Positions 8,154 to 16,322 of a DNA stretch of 64,000 nt are shown here, one piece after another. The DNA is from Aminobacter sp. J41 (GTDB lineage: Bacteria > Pseudomonadota > Alphaproteobacteria > Rhizobiales > Rhizobiaceae): contig NZ_JAGL01000018.1 in NCBI RefSeq assembly GCF_000526635.1, positions 23,806 to 87,805 of the forward strand, given 5' to 3'. Positions within the stretch are counted from its first letter, which is position 1. Every line of letters begins with the position of its first letter. The translations under genes and the position numbers were made by a program. The notes beneath the pieces are model-generated. The model was given only the letters and a program-made list of their open reading frames with translations, had not been told where the DNA came from and made no database searches.

Positions 8154-8461
8154 GAAATCAGCTCCTGCATCGTGTGCCTGAAAGGTCGCACATCAGCCTC
8201 CCGCCGACGAACCAAGGCTTTGGTTGCGGAACAATAGCTTGGCGCCTGCAACCTTGCGACGCTGCAATAGGTTGAGGCGCGGCCTCATCTTGCCATCAAC
8301 GGACGAGAAGGGATGCCACCCGTTGAAACTTTGGGTGGCACCCGATGCGCCGGAGCCATCCTTAAGGATTAGGGGCGCCGACGAGGTGCCACCTTACCCG
8401 CGCAGGTGCCTTCGATCAGACTTGCTGTCAACGTGATGCAAGAAGGGCCGGCAGCGGGCAC
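8154..8461. promoter_or_regulatory. 308-base divergent promoter region with repeated TGCCACC motif
   Basis: Gene-free region between the LuxR-type regulator and exoF. It contains TGCCACCC (8314-8321), its inverted copy GGGTGGCA (8333-8340) and a third TGCCACC (8387-8393). The first two form a dyad with an 11-base gap. GGTGGCACC at 8334-8342 and GGTGCCACC at 8385-8393 form a second, wider dyad. The arrangement resembles repeated operator half-sites placed 70-150 bases before exoF. Confidence 0.4.
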
Positions 8462-9730
8462 ATGACTTCCTTCCTACAGTTTATAAGTGAGAGTCGACGG
8501 TTCCTCTTCACCGCGGCTTCATTTGCCGTGTTGAGCACGACCACATCCGGCATGGCCGCCGAGGACGTGCTCGTTCCCCAGACGAAGTTGCGGATCACAG
8601 TTGTGCAGTGGATGCCGATGAAGGGTGTCTATGAGCAATGGAGCGCACTTGGCGGCGATTTCGTGGTTTCAGACGACGGAACCATATCGGTGCCCGTCGT
8701 CGGCGCGATTCCCGTGGAAGGGCGCGACAGCAAGCAGCTGGCTGACGAGATTTCCAACCGCCTGCAGCAGGCAATGGGCACGGTAGACATCCCGAACACG
8801 ACGGTGGAAATCATGGAGTACCCGCCGATCTACGTGGTGGGTGATGTGAATACTCCCGGCTCCCACGGCTATCGCCCGGGCATGAGCGTGCTCAAGGCGA
8901 TCGCGATGTCCGGCGGCCAGAGCAGGTCGCAGGTGCAGCCTTCGGATGAGATCAAGCTGGTCGGCGACCTGCGCTCGATCGAGAGCGATATCCTGCGCGC
9001 CAGGGCGCGAATCGCGCGGCTCGAGGCGGAGATGGACGGGGCTACCGAGATCCGTTTCCCGCAGATGCCCTTGGATCCGCAAGACCAGGCCCTCGCCGAG
9101 GAGGTCCAGGCCCATGAGCGGATGATCATGCAGACCCGCGCCAATGAACTCGAGCGGCAGACGAAGTCGCTCAATGAGTTGCGGGAGCTTCTGCATGCGG
9201 AGATTGGCGTACTCGAGCAGAAGATCGTGGCGTCCGATCAGGCCATCGCCGCCGCGGAACGGGAACTCAAGGGCGTTACGACGCTCGTCGAGAAGGGAAT
9301 CGCGATTGCGTCGCGCCAGTCCGATCTCGAACGGGCGCTAACCTCACATCGTGCCGACCGCCTCGATCAGGTGACAGCTATCATGCGTGCCCGGCAGGGC
9401 GTCGCGGAAGCGACACGGAGCCTTGATGGCCTGCATGATCGCCGCAAGACGCAGATCGCCTCTGAACTGCAGCAGCAACGCGCATCGCTGGAGCAGATGC
9501 TGCTGAAGCGCGAAACGTCGCAAAAGCTGCTGCTCGAGCTGTTGGCGAAGAAGGGGCCGGCGCTCGACGAGCCGCAGGTGTCGATGACGATTGTGCGGTT
9601 GGAAAACGGTCAGTCGGTCGAATTCGAAGCGGAGGAATCGACACCTTTAATGCCCGGCGACGTCGTGAAGGTGAAGCTGAACAAGCCGAAGCTCGACTCG
9701 GCATCACTGACGCATTCGGTGAGTCAGTGA
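8462..9730 (+). CDS. exoF: ExoF/Wza-type polysaccharide export periplasmic protein
   Basis: A 422-residue exported protein of the outer-membrane polysaccharide export family. A signal peptide covers about 1-32 (FLFTAASFAVLSTTTSGMAA). The polysaccharide export domain comes next (about 37-110: LRITVVQW, then FVVSDDGTISVPVVGAIPV), then an SLBB-type segment (IYVVGDVNTPGSHGYRPGMS, about 120-140). Long coiled coil occupies about 165-370, and a short C-terminal beta segment (MPGDVVKVKL) ends it. No lipobox Cys is seen at the cleavage site. Length and the coiled coil match Sinorhizobium ExoF, where exoF lies beside exoY; here they are separated by three regulators. It likely works with the Wzz-type protein to carry polymer across the periplasm. 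Confidence 0.82.
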   Translation: MTSFLQFISESRRFLFTAASFAVLSTTTSGMAAEDVLVPQTKLRITVVQWMPMKGVYEQWSALGGDFVVSDDGTISVPVVGAIPVEGRDSKQLADEISNRLQQAMGTVDIPNTTVEIMEYPPIYVVGDVNTPGSHGYRPGMSVLKAIAMSGGQSRSQVQPSDEIKLVGDLRSIESDILRARARIARLEAEMDGATEIRFPQMPLDPQDQALAEEVQAHERMIMQTRANELERQTKSLNELRELLHAEIGVLEQKIVASDQAIAAAERELKGVTTLVEKGIAIASRQSDLERALTSHRADRLDQVTAIMRARQGVAEATRSLDGLHDRRKTQIASELQQQRASLEQMLLKRETSQKLLLELLAKKGPALDEPQVSMTIVRLENGQSVEFEAEESTPLMPGDVVKVKLNKPKLDSASLTHSVSQ

Positions 9731-9854
9731 TGCTGGGAGACGCAGACAGAAAGGCTATGCGGAGCGTGATGTTGCCGCCAGATCGTCATCCGATGCGAAA
9801 TGCACACGGAAGCTCGGTCAGTGATGCAGAACCAAATTTTTAAGGGAGGGAAAC

Positions 9855-9929
9855 TGGTACGCCCAAGGGGAATCGAACCCCTGTTTGCGCCGTGAAAGGG
9901 CGCCGTCCTAACCGCTAGACGATGGGCGC
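9855..9929 (-). tRNA. tRNA-Glu (anticodon TTC)
   Basis: The minus strand gives a complete cloverleaf starting GCGCCCATCGTCTAGCGG. It has D-arm residues AGCGGTTAGGAC, an anticodon loop CCTTTCACG with anticodon TTC, T-arm GGGGTTCGATTCCCC and an acceptor 3' strand TGGGCGT. The discriminator A and an encoded CCA follow. The G1-U72 wobble is typical of alphaproteobacterial tRNA-Glu. It lies between exoF and the conserved chromosome. Confidence 0.95.
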
Positions 9930-10026
9930 GGGCCAGTTACGAGAGGGCTTATATGGGGCATCCTCGCGGAGTGCAACCCCCTCTTTCACGGGAAGGAGAA
10001 CTTTTTCACACCCTTCCCGCGAAAAA

Positions 10027-11301
10027 TTATTTGCGGCGCCGGCAGCGCCAGTTCCAGTCGCGTTCCGGGCCTACGTCAATGTGCACGGCGTCGGTGTGGC
10101 AGTAGGTGCCAACGCCGCCGCGGCCGGGCATTGAGCGAGCAAAAGCAGCAAGTTGCGCCTTGCTGACGCCTTCGACCTTCACGTCAGCTGCGGCGCAGTA
10201 CATGTGCAGCGAGTTCCTCGCGCCACGGGCCTTCGCGTTGCGTGCCGGGTTGCGGTAGCCGGAGGTGACGACGACCTTGCGGCCGAAGTGATTCTCGATC
10301 GCCTTCAACGTGCGCACCAGCGAAGGTTTCAGGCAGGCGACGTCGACGTGGTCGGTCTGGCGCAGCAGGCCGTTGGGTGCGAGTCGCGCGAGGCCGGCTG
10401 CCGAGGCTACCTGCACCGGAGCTTCCTCATCCTCATAAACGTCGATGTCGTCGCTTTCGTCTGCGCCGGAGCGGCGGGAAATTTCGAAGAGAGAATTGGT
10501 TCGAACGCCGGGGAGGGCATTTTCGCCAGCCCCACTCGCCTTCGCAGGCTTGCTATTGCCGTTCGAGGCGAGCTGAATCATCGGGCGGGGCTTTGGTTCA
10601 GGAGCCGCGGCTGGCGCCTTGGGCGCCTCGGAAGGTGCAGGTGCTGCTGCTTGCGGAATGAGCGGCTGCGGCGCCGACTGCTGTTGCTGGTTGCCGAAGA
10701 GCGAGGCGAACAGGCCACGTTTCTTCGGTGGTTCGGTAGGAGCGATGAAGGCGGTTGCCGTTGCGGGCGCCTCTGCCTCCGGGCGCGCCGCGGGTACTGA
10801 TTCGGCCGCAGGTGCCGGCGCTGCAGCGGCTGCAGGCGAGGGCGCCGGAACGGGAACAGTCTGCGTCTGCGATTCGGCTGCAGTTGGTGGTGCCTGTTGC
10901 GGCGCGAGCGCCGCCGTCACGATCTGCTGCTGAACCTGCTGCTGCGCAGCGAGAGCCTCTGCCTGCTGCTGCAGCGTCGTTTCCTGCAGCTGGGAAACCG
11001 GACCGCCAGCGGAAAGGACCGGACGGAGGCCCGGAGCTGCTGCAACGGTGTCGGGAAGGTTCGGGTCGCCTTCTTCCTGGACAAAGGCGGAGACTGGTGC
11101 CGGAGCGTCGGCGGAAGGGAGTTCAGGTGCGCTCAGCGCGACAGTTTGTTCGGCTGCGGCCAGGGAGGAAGCTGCAGTGGGCGAAAAGCCCATGAACTCG
11201 TCAGAACCGCTCGTCGTGCAGGATGCAAGGAGGATCGACGCCAGCGTCGAGAGAATAACGCGCCTGCCGGCGCGTGCGTAGCGCGAGTCCTCTACTTTCA
11301 A
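10027..11301 (-). CDS. M15-type (YcbK/DUF882-like) peptidase-domain lipoprotein
   Basis: A 424-residue cell-envelope protein. The N-terminus has a lipoprotein signal (ILSTLASILLASC). A very long low-complexity linker rich in Ala, Pro and Gln covers about 40-300, and a C-terminal peptidase M15A domain covers about 320-420. Metal-ligand motifs are visible: SGYRNPARNAKARGARNSLH with His and AADVKV with Asp, then TDAVHIDVG with the second His. The family cleaves or binds peptidoglycan peptides. A TTG start at 11301 with AAGGGG 6 bases upstream fits. The Pro/Ala-rich spacer would let the domain reach the cell wall from the outer membrane. It probably acts in wall remodelling. Confidence 0.78.
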   Translation of the reverse strand: MKVEDSRYARAGRRVILSTLASILLASCTTSGSDEFMGFSPTAASSLAAAEQTVALSAPELPSADAPAPVSAFVQEEGDPNLPDTVAAAPGLRPVLSAGGPVSQLQETTLQQQAEALAAQQQVQQQIVTAALAPQQAPPTAAESQTQTVPVPAPSPAAAAAPAPAAESVPAARPEAEAPATATAFIAPTEPPKKRGLFASLFGNQQQQSAPQPLIPQAAAPAPSEAPKAPAAAPEPKPRPMIQLASNGNSKPAKASGAGENALPGVRTNSLFEISRRSGADESDDIDVYEDEEAPVQVASAAGLARLAPNGLLRQTDHVDVACLKPSLVRTLKAIENHFGRKVVVTSGYRNPARNAKARGARNSLHMYCAAADVKVEGVSKAQLAAFARSMPGRGGVGTYCHTDAVHIDVGPERDWNWRCRRRK

Positions 11302-11531
11302 ACCGAACCCCTTCCAGGAACTGCGCGTGCCGCGACACGCCTACGTCTAACAGCCCAGATCCGCAGGTTTGCCCGTCCCAGAAACACAGAGGTAACGAAT
11401 CGTAAGCTGTTACGCAACATCACGGCTAAAATCGAATTAAGGCGGGAAAATGGTCAGAAAAGGGCGGGAGCAGCCCGGCACAAGCGACGCGTGTGGTGAC
11501 GCTCGGAGAGGAACCGAATACCCGTTTGGTT

Positions 11532-12509
11532 TCAGGTGATTACAGTTTGGAGGCGTTCAAGCTCGGCAAGCTGACTCTTGGTCGTCTCGTAACCGATCCG
11601 GATTGCCTCGTCAGCGCGGTAGAACTCGGTAAGGCCGATGTGGCCGAGCTTGGGCAGCAGAGATAGGTCCGGCGGGTCGCCTGCCATGCGGGCGCGCGAG
11701 ATGCGGTCCTGAATGATGTTGAAGGCCTCGACCATGACACCGGTGATGCCGAGACGCACGTCGCGCTCGCTCGGGCCGCGATCCAAAACGAGCTCCGCGC
11801 CATCCTCGGGGTTCTTATCATCGGCGCTGTGCTTGATGACCGCGGCGCGACCGAAAAGGTCGTAGTGAAGGTTCACAGCCACGACGCGGGTCTGTTCGTA
11901 GGCACGGCAGACCGACACCGGCACCGGATTGACCAGCGCGCCATCGACCAGCACCCGGCGATTGCAGGTCACCGGCTCGAACACGCCCGGCAGTGCATAG
12001 GATGCCCGGATCGCGGTGATGATCGAGCCGCCCGACAGCCAAACCTCGTGGCCAGTACGGATTTCCGTCGCAACACAGACGAACGGCTTCGGCAGGTCGG
12101 CGAAGGTGATCCCTTCGAGATGCTGCTGCATCTTCTGCGTCAGCTTCATGCCGCCCAGCAGGCCGTTGCCGCCGAGGCGCAGGTCGAGCAGGCCAAAGAT
12201 GCGGCGCTTGGTGAGCGAGCGGGCAAATTCCTCGAGTTCATCCAGCTTGCCGGCGAGGTAGCAGCCGCCGACGAGGGCGCCGATCGAAGTACCGGCGATC
12301 ATGCTGATCTCGATGCCGGCCTCGTCGAGGGCGCGCAGGACGCCGATATGTGCCCAGCCGCGCGCCGCGCCGCCGCCAAGCGCCAGTGCGATCGGGGATT
12401 TTTTGCGGGGAGTTGGAGACGGCTCTTCCGGTGCGGCGGGCGGCTGATCCTCGCCGTTCGTCGGGTCCTGTTTGCTGCTCCGCAGTGCAGCCCAGTCAAG
12501 CATCGTCAT
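11532..12509 (-). CDS. Patatin-like phospholipase (RssA family)
   Basis: A 325-residue predicted serine esterase. Patatin features in order: the oxyanion motif ALGGGAARGWAHIGVL (about 43-58), the nucleophile elbow GTSIGALVGG with Ser, and DGALVNPVPV carrying the catalytic Asp (about 190). No signal peptide is present, so it is probably cytoplasmic or membrane-associated. AGGAGG lies 6 bases before the ATG. RssA-type proteins hydrolyse acyl esters of phospholipids; the physiological substrate is unknown. Confidence 0.88.
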   Translation of the reverse strand: MTMLDWAALRSSKQDPTNGEDQPPAAPEEPSPTPRKKSPIALALGGGAARGWAHIGVLRALDEAGIEISMIAGTSIGALVGGCYLAGKLDELEEFARSLTKRRIFGLLDLRLGGNGLLGGMKLTQKMQQHLEGITFADLPKPFVCVATEIRTGHEVWLSGGSIITAIRASYALPGVFEPVTCNRRVLVDGALVNPVPVSVCRAYEQTRVVAVNLHYDLFGRAAVIKHSADDKNPEDGAELVLDRGPSERDVRLGITGVMVEAFNIIQDRISRARMAGDPPDLSLLPKLGHIGLTEFYRADEAIRIGYETTKSQLAELERLQTVIT

Positions 12510-12583
12510 GGCTCCCTCCTCCTGCGCGCAATATAGGTCGCAGGTTGTATCGAAATGATGAATAGGAGGGGAAGGCGACGCGG

Positions 12584-13027
12584 CTAGTTGCCGTAGACAC
12601 CTTCTGGATCAAACTTGGCCGGCTGACCGTCGTCTGAAAGTATTGCCGTCCCATCTTCTGCCACCACGATCCTGTAGAAACAGGAACGCCGCCCAGTGTG
12701 ACAGGTTGCGTCGTGACCGGCGACTTCTACTTTCAGCCATACCGCATCCTGGTCGCAATCGGTACGCATCTCGACCACATGCTGGAGGTTGCCGGAGGTC
12801 TCCCCCTTCTTCCAGAGGCTTTTGCGGGAGCGCGACCAATAGTGCGCGATCCCGGTCTCGAGCGTTTTTGCCAGCGCTTCCGCGTTCATGTGCGCGACCA
12901 TCAGCAGCGTCCCGTCGGCCGCGTCGGTAACGACGGCGGTCACGAGCCCGTCACGGTCGAAGCGCGGCGAGAAGAGCTTGCCTTCCTCAAGAACGGACTT
13001 GTCGCTCGAAGGCGCGGTGAATTCCAT
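12584..13027 (-). CDS. hisI: Phosphoribosyl-AMP cyclohydrolase
   Basis: Third step of histidine biosynthesis: it opens the adenine ring of phosphoribosyl-AMP. The 147-residue protein has the compact HisI form without a fused HisE domain. Motifs seen: [20 protein letters not shown], with metal ligands in DCDQD, and [11 protein letters not shown] with the paired Cys residues. The ATG at 13027 gives the expected family start MEFTAP; longer in-frame extension overlaps folE and is not supported. It lies 17 bases downstream of folE on the same strand, a probable two-gene operon and a pairing familiar in rhizobia. Confidence 0.95.
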   Translation of the reverse strand: MEFTAPSSDKSVLEEGKLFSPRFDRDGLVTAVVTDAADGTLLMVAHMNAEALAKTLETGIAHYWSRSRKSLWKKGETSGNLQHVVEMRTDCDQDAVWLKVEVAGHDATCHTGRRSCFYRIVVAEDGTAILSDDGQPAKFDPEGVYGN

Positions 13028-13044
13028 GATCTGTCCCGGGAAGA

Positions 13045-13680
13045 TTAGCGGCCGGTGCCGGCGCGCAGCATCATCATGAAGCGCGCCTGCTCCTGGGGAT
13101 CGTCCTGGAACGCGCCGGTGAATGTTGTGGTCAGCGTGGTTGAGCCCTGCTTGCGGATGCCGCGCATGGCCATGCACATGTGCTCGGCCTCGATCATGAT
13201 GGCAACGCCACGTGGGTTGAGGACGTCCTGGATCACGCCAGCGATCTGTGCGGTCATCGCTTCCTGCGTCTGCAGGCGATGCGCGAAGATGTCGACTACG
13301 CGGGCGATCTTGGAGAGACCCACCACCTTGCCGTCGGGCAGGTAACCGACATGGGCGCGGCCGATGATCGGCACCATGTGGTGCTCGCAGTGCGAGTGGA
13401 ACTGGATGTCACGAACCAGGACGAGGTCGTTGTAGCCCTCGACTTCCTCGAAGGTGCGGCCGAGCTCTTCGGCCGGGTCCTGAGTATAGCCGGAGAACAT
13501 CTCGCGATATGCCTTGGCCACACGCTTCGGCGTGTCGATCAGGCCCTCGCGATCAGGGTTGTCGCCGGTCCAGCGAAGGAGCGTGCGCACGGCGGCTTCG
13601 ACTTCGGCCTGGGTCGGTGCCGGCTCAGAATGCTTCGGGTTTTCCGCACGCGGCGGGAAGTTCTTGACGATCGCGTCCAT
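13045..13680 (-). CDS. folE: GTP cyclohydrolase I
   Basis: First step of tetrahydrofolate synthesis: GTP to dihydroneopterin triphosphate. 211 residues. Zinc-site motifs are present: [10 protein letters not shown] with Cys and His, and [14 protein letters not shown] with the second Cys. [13 protein letters not shown] precedes the first. The C-terminus [11 protein letters not shown] is family-like. The ATG at 13680 with GGGAGA upstream is preferred over an upstream extension that has no family similarity. Co-oriented with hisI. Confidence 0.96.
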   Translation of the reverse strand: MDAIVKNFPPRAENPKHSEPAPTQAEVEAAVRTLLRWTGDNPDREGLIDTPKRVAKAYREMFSGYTQDPAEELGRTFEEVEGYNDLVLVRDIQFHSHCEHHMVPIIGRAHVGYLPDGKVVGLSKIARVVDIFAHRLQTQEAMTAQIAGVIQDVLNPRGVAIMIEAEHMCMAMRGIRKQGSTTLTTTFTGAFQDDPQEQARFMMMLRAGTGR

Positions 13681-13904
13681 GAAAGGTGTCTCCCGTAGTC
13701 CCTTTCGAGGAAGGGACGAGTTAAACGGACCACAGCCATTCACGGGGAACATCCACATCCCGGGAAGCGGCGTGCATTCCTACCTCAAGCGACAGGCTTG
13801 CTTGTCGCTCGCGGCGTCCGGCCATTATATATGCAGGTAGAATACGATTTGGAAGACCGGTATGGAGTAAACAATCCGTCTTCCTGGCCACAAGGGCGAA
13901 AGCC

Positions 13905-14351
13905 ATGATCGACGAAGTCTATAACGCGAAAATCCTTGGCTTTGCAGGGAATATCGGCCGCATTGGCCGCCTCCAAGCTCCGGATGCGACAGCCACGGCG
14001 CACTCAAAACTGTGTGGCTCCACTGTAACCGTGGACATCCGGATGGAGGGGGAGGTCATTGTCGACTTCGCCCATGAAGTAAAGGCCTGCGCGCTTGGCC
14101 AGGCGTCGTCCTCAATCATGGCGCAGAACGTTGTCGGCGCGACGGCGGATGAACTTCGCGCGGTGCGCGAGGCGATGCTGAAGATGCTGAAGGAGAACGG
14201 CGCGCCGCCGGAGGGCCGCTTCGCGGACCTCAAATATCTGGAGCCGGTTCGCGACTACAAGGCGCGTCATGCCTCCACGATGCTTACCTTCGACGCTGTT
14301 GTCGATGCGATCGGCCAGGTCGAGAAGAAGCGGGCAGGCGAGGCGGCCTGA
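13905..14351 (+). CDS. IscU/NifU-like iron-sulfur scaffold protein lacking the third cysteine
   Basis: A 148-residue relative of the IscU/SufU fold. Two of the three cluster-ligand cysteines are present, in SKLCGSTV and KACALGQASSS. The third, usually HCS or KCA near the C-terminus, is replaced in ARHASTMLTF. The start MIDEVYNAKILGFAGNIG fits the family. Loss of the third Cys suggests altered cluster handling or a regulatory role; similar sequences are found in rhizobia. It is divergent from folE with about 225 bases between, and convergent with the LLM gene 17 bases away. Confidence 0.8.
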   Translation: MIDEVYNAKILGFAGNIGRIGRLQAPDATATAHSKLCGSTVTVDIRMEGEVIVDFAHEVKACALGQASSSIMAQNVVGATADELRAVREAMLKMLKENGAPPEGRFADLKYLEPVRDYKARHASTMLTFDAVVDAIGQVEKKRAGEAA

Positions 14352-14368
14352 GCCGCCTCTTCATCCCG

Positions 14369-15406
14369 TCATCCCTGAGCGAGGATGTCCTTCACCATCG
14401 GCATGACTTTCGTGCCGTAGAGTTCGATGCTCTTCATGAGCGTCGGATGCGGCATCGGGCCAGACGCATATTTCATGTCGAAGCGATGGATGCCGAGCGT
14501 CTTGATCGTGCTCGCGATCTTCTTCGCGACCGTCTCCGGCGAGCCGACATAGAGCGAGCCCATATCGGCCTCCATCTTCATCCGGTCCTTCGTGATCCGG
14601 CCCCAGCCGCGCTCGCCGCCGATACGGTTGTGCAGCATCTCGTAGCCGGGCCAGAGTTCTTCCAGCGCCTGTTCGTCAGTTTCGGCCACGTGGCCGGGCG
14701 AATGAACGCCGAGCGGCTGTACCTCGCCGCCGAGCTGCTCGACCGCGCGATGGTAGAGGTCGATGAAAGGCAGGAAACGCTTCGGGTCACCGCCGATGAT
14801 CGCAAGCATCATCGGCAGGCCGTAGTTCACGGCACGGACCACGGATTCCGGGCTGCCACCGACGCCGACCCAGGTCTTGAGCGAACCGTTCTCGATCGGC
14901 GGGTAGACCATCTGGTCGCGCAGAGGCGGGCGCACCGTCCCTTGCCACGTCACTGGACCGCCCTTCAACAGGCCTGCGAAGAGGTCGAGCTTTTCGGAAA
15001 ACAGCGTCTCATAGTCGTTGAGATTGTAGCCGAAGAGCGGGAACGACTCGGTGAAAGAGCCGCGGCCGAGGATGACCTCGGCACGGCCGTTCGAAATGGC
15101 ATTGAGCGTCGAGAACCGCTGGAAGACGCGGACCGGCTCGTCGGAGGATAGCACGGTAACGGCCGAACCCAGGCGGATCCGACTGGTTCGCGCAGCGATC
15201 GCGGAGAGAACCACCTCCGGCGAGGAGATCGCGAAATCGTCGCGATGATGCTCGCCGAGGCCGATGAAGTCGATGCCAACCTGATCAGCGAGCACGCCCT
15301 GTTCGACAACGTCGCGCAGCACCTGAGCATGGTGCTTCAGCTTGCCGTTTTCGTCGACGGTGACGTCGCCGAACGTATCGAGGCCGAGTTCAACACTGTC
15401 GGTCAT
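14369..15406 (-). CDS. LLM-class flavin-dependent oxidoreductase
   Basis: A 345-residue luciferase-like monooxygenase family protein using reduced FMN (or F420 in relatives). Family signatures: VELGLDTFGD at the N-terminus, IDFIGLGEHHRDDF, SRIRLGSAVTVLSSDEPVRV, NGRAEVILGRGSF and WVGVGGSPESVVRAV. Near the C-terminus, MEADMGSLYVGSPETVAKKI resembles the usual GSPE element. The substrate is unknown. It stands alone, convergent with the iron-sulfur scaffold gene and divergent from yidD. Confidence 0.88.
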   Translation of the reverse strand: MTDSVELGLDTFGDVTVDENGKLKHHAQVLRDVVEQGVLADQVGIDFIGLGEHHRDDFAISSPEVVLSAIAARTSRIRLGSAVTVLSSDEPVRVFQRFSTLNAISNGRAEVILGRGSFTESFPLFGYNLNDYETLFSEKLDLFAGLLKGGPVTWQGTVRPPLRDQMVYPPIENGSLKTWVGVGGSPESVVRAVNYGLPMMLAIIGGDPKRFLPFIDLYHRAVEQLGGEVQPLGVHSPGHVAETDEQALEELWPGYEMLHNRIGGERGWGRITKDRMKMEADMGSLYVGSPETVAKKIASTIKTLGIHRFDMKYASGPMPHPTLMKSIELYGTKVMPMVKDILAQG

Positions 15407-15520
15407 GATAAGATCCTTTGGCCGCGCCCGAACGGCGTGGCTTTCCGTTGCGTTGGTTCACAATTAAAGGTTTCACGGCGCCGTTCAAATGCGTGACGCT
15501 GAACGGATTGTTCTCTTGAG

Positions 15521-15886
15521 GTGTACTTGAAGCAGGATGCGAAAAAGCCCGCACGGCGCGGCCGGAACTGGGACGGTCCCTGGCGCAGGACGCCGGGACG
15601 GCTCATCGGCACCGCGTTCGTGCGCCTGTACCAGCTGACGCTGTCGGGCTTCATCGGCAATTCCTGTCGGCATTTCCCAACCTGCTCGGAATATGCCTAT
15701 GAGGCGATCGCACGGCACGGCCTGTGGGCTGGCGGCTTCATGGGGTTGTTCAGGGTGATGCGCTGCGGACCCGGCGGAACGCACGGGATTGATCTTGTTC
15801 CTGAAACGCTCGACAGCCGCTTCGTCTGGTACCTGCCGTGGCGTTACTGGGCGATTTCCTCGGGAAAAACCCCCGTCGCATCGTGA
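15521..15886 (+). CDS. yidD: Membrane protein insertion efficiency factor YidD
   Basis: A 121-residue member of the YidD family, which assists insertion of inner-membrane proteins with YidC. The core signature SCRHFPTCSEYAYEAI is clear, followed by HGLWAGGFMGLFRVMRC and a GG-HGIDLVP segment. An N-terminal basic extension precedes the amphipathic helix. The start is uncertain: GTG at 15521, or TTG at 15527 with GAGG 5 bases upstream. Confidence 0.93.
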   Translation: MYLKQDAKKPARRGRNWDGPWRRTPGRLIGTAFVRLYQLTLSGFIGNSCRHFPTCSEYAYEAIARHGLWAGGFMGLFRVMRCGPGGTHGIDLVPETLDSRFVWYLPWRYWAISSGKTPVAS

Positions 15887-15979
15887 ATGCTGACTGTCAG
15901 TGGTTGATGAAGCTTGACGTGTCGGGGGTGAACGAAGCAACCTGACGGCCTCTCGCACTCGCGCAATTTGGAGGGGTCC

Positions 15980-16159
15980 ATGCACAAGTTCGAAATCTAC
16001 AAGGACAAGGCCGGCGAATATCGAGTTCGCTTCAAGTACAACAGCGAGATCATGTTCTCGACCGAAGGCTACAAGTCGAAGGCGAGCGCTCAGAACGCGA
16101 TCGAGTCGATCAAGAAGAATGGTCCGGACGCTCCTGTCGAAGACATCAGCGTCGCCTAA
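15980..16159 (+). CDS. YegP family (DUF1508) small protein
   Basis: A 59-residue single-domain protein: MHKFEIYKDKAGEYRVRFKY, then IMFSTEGYKSKASAQNAIESI. These are the hallmarks of the YegP/DUF1508 fold. Function is unknown. GGAGGGG lies 3-9 bases before the ATG at 15980; an in-frame TTG upstream merely reads through this ribosome site. A strong terminator follows at 16181, so it is probably a single-gene transcript. Confidence 0.88.
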   Translation: MHKFEIYKDKAGEYRVRFKYNSEIMFSTEGYKSKASAQNAIESIKKNGPDAPVEDISVA

Positions 16160-16180
16160 CCGGCCTAATCAGCAAGTTCA

Positions 16181-16209
16181 GGGCCCGCGCCGCAAGGCGC
16201 GGGCCCTTT
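16181..16209 (+). terminator. Rho-independent terminator after the YegP gene
   Basis: A perfect 11-base-pair GC stem GGGCCCGCGCC / GGCGCGGGCCC with a GCAA loop, followed by TTT. It lies 21 bases after the YegP stop and before thrS. Confidence 0.85.
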
Positions 16210-16322
16210 ACCTATCCGGTCAGGGCGGTTATGTGTGCCGCCGCGTGGCAGCCGGCTTTGCGCGCCACGATAAATCTTGAGGCCACCCGCGTTCGTAGGC
16301 GGGACTGGATAGGAGAATTTCG

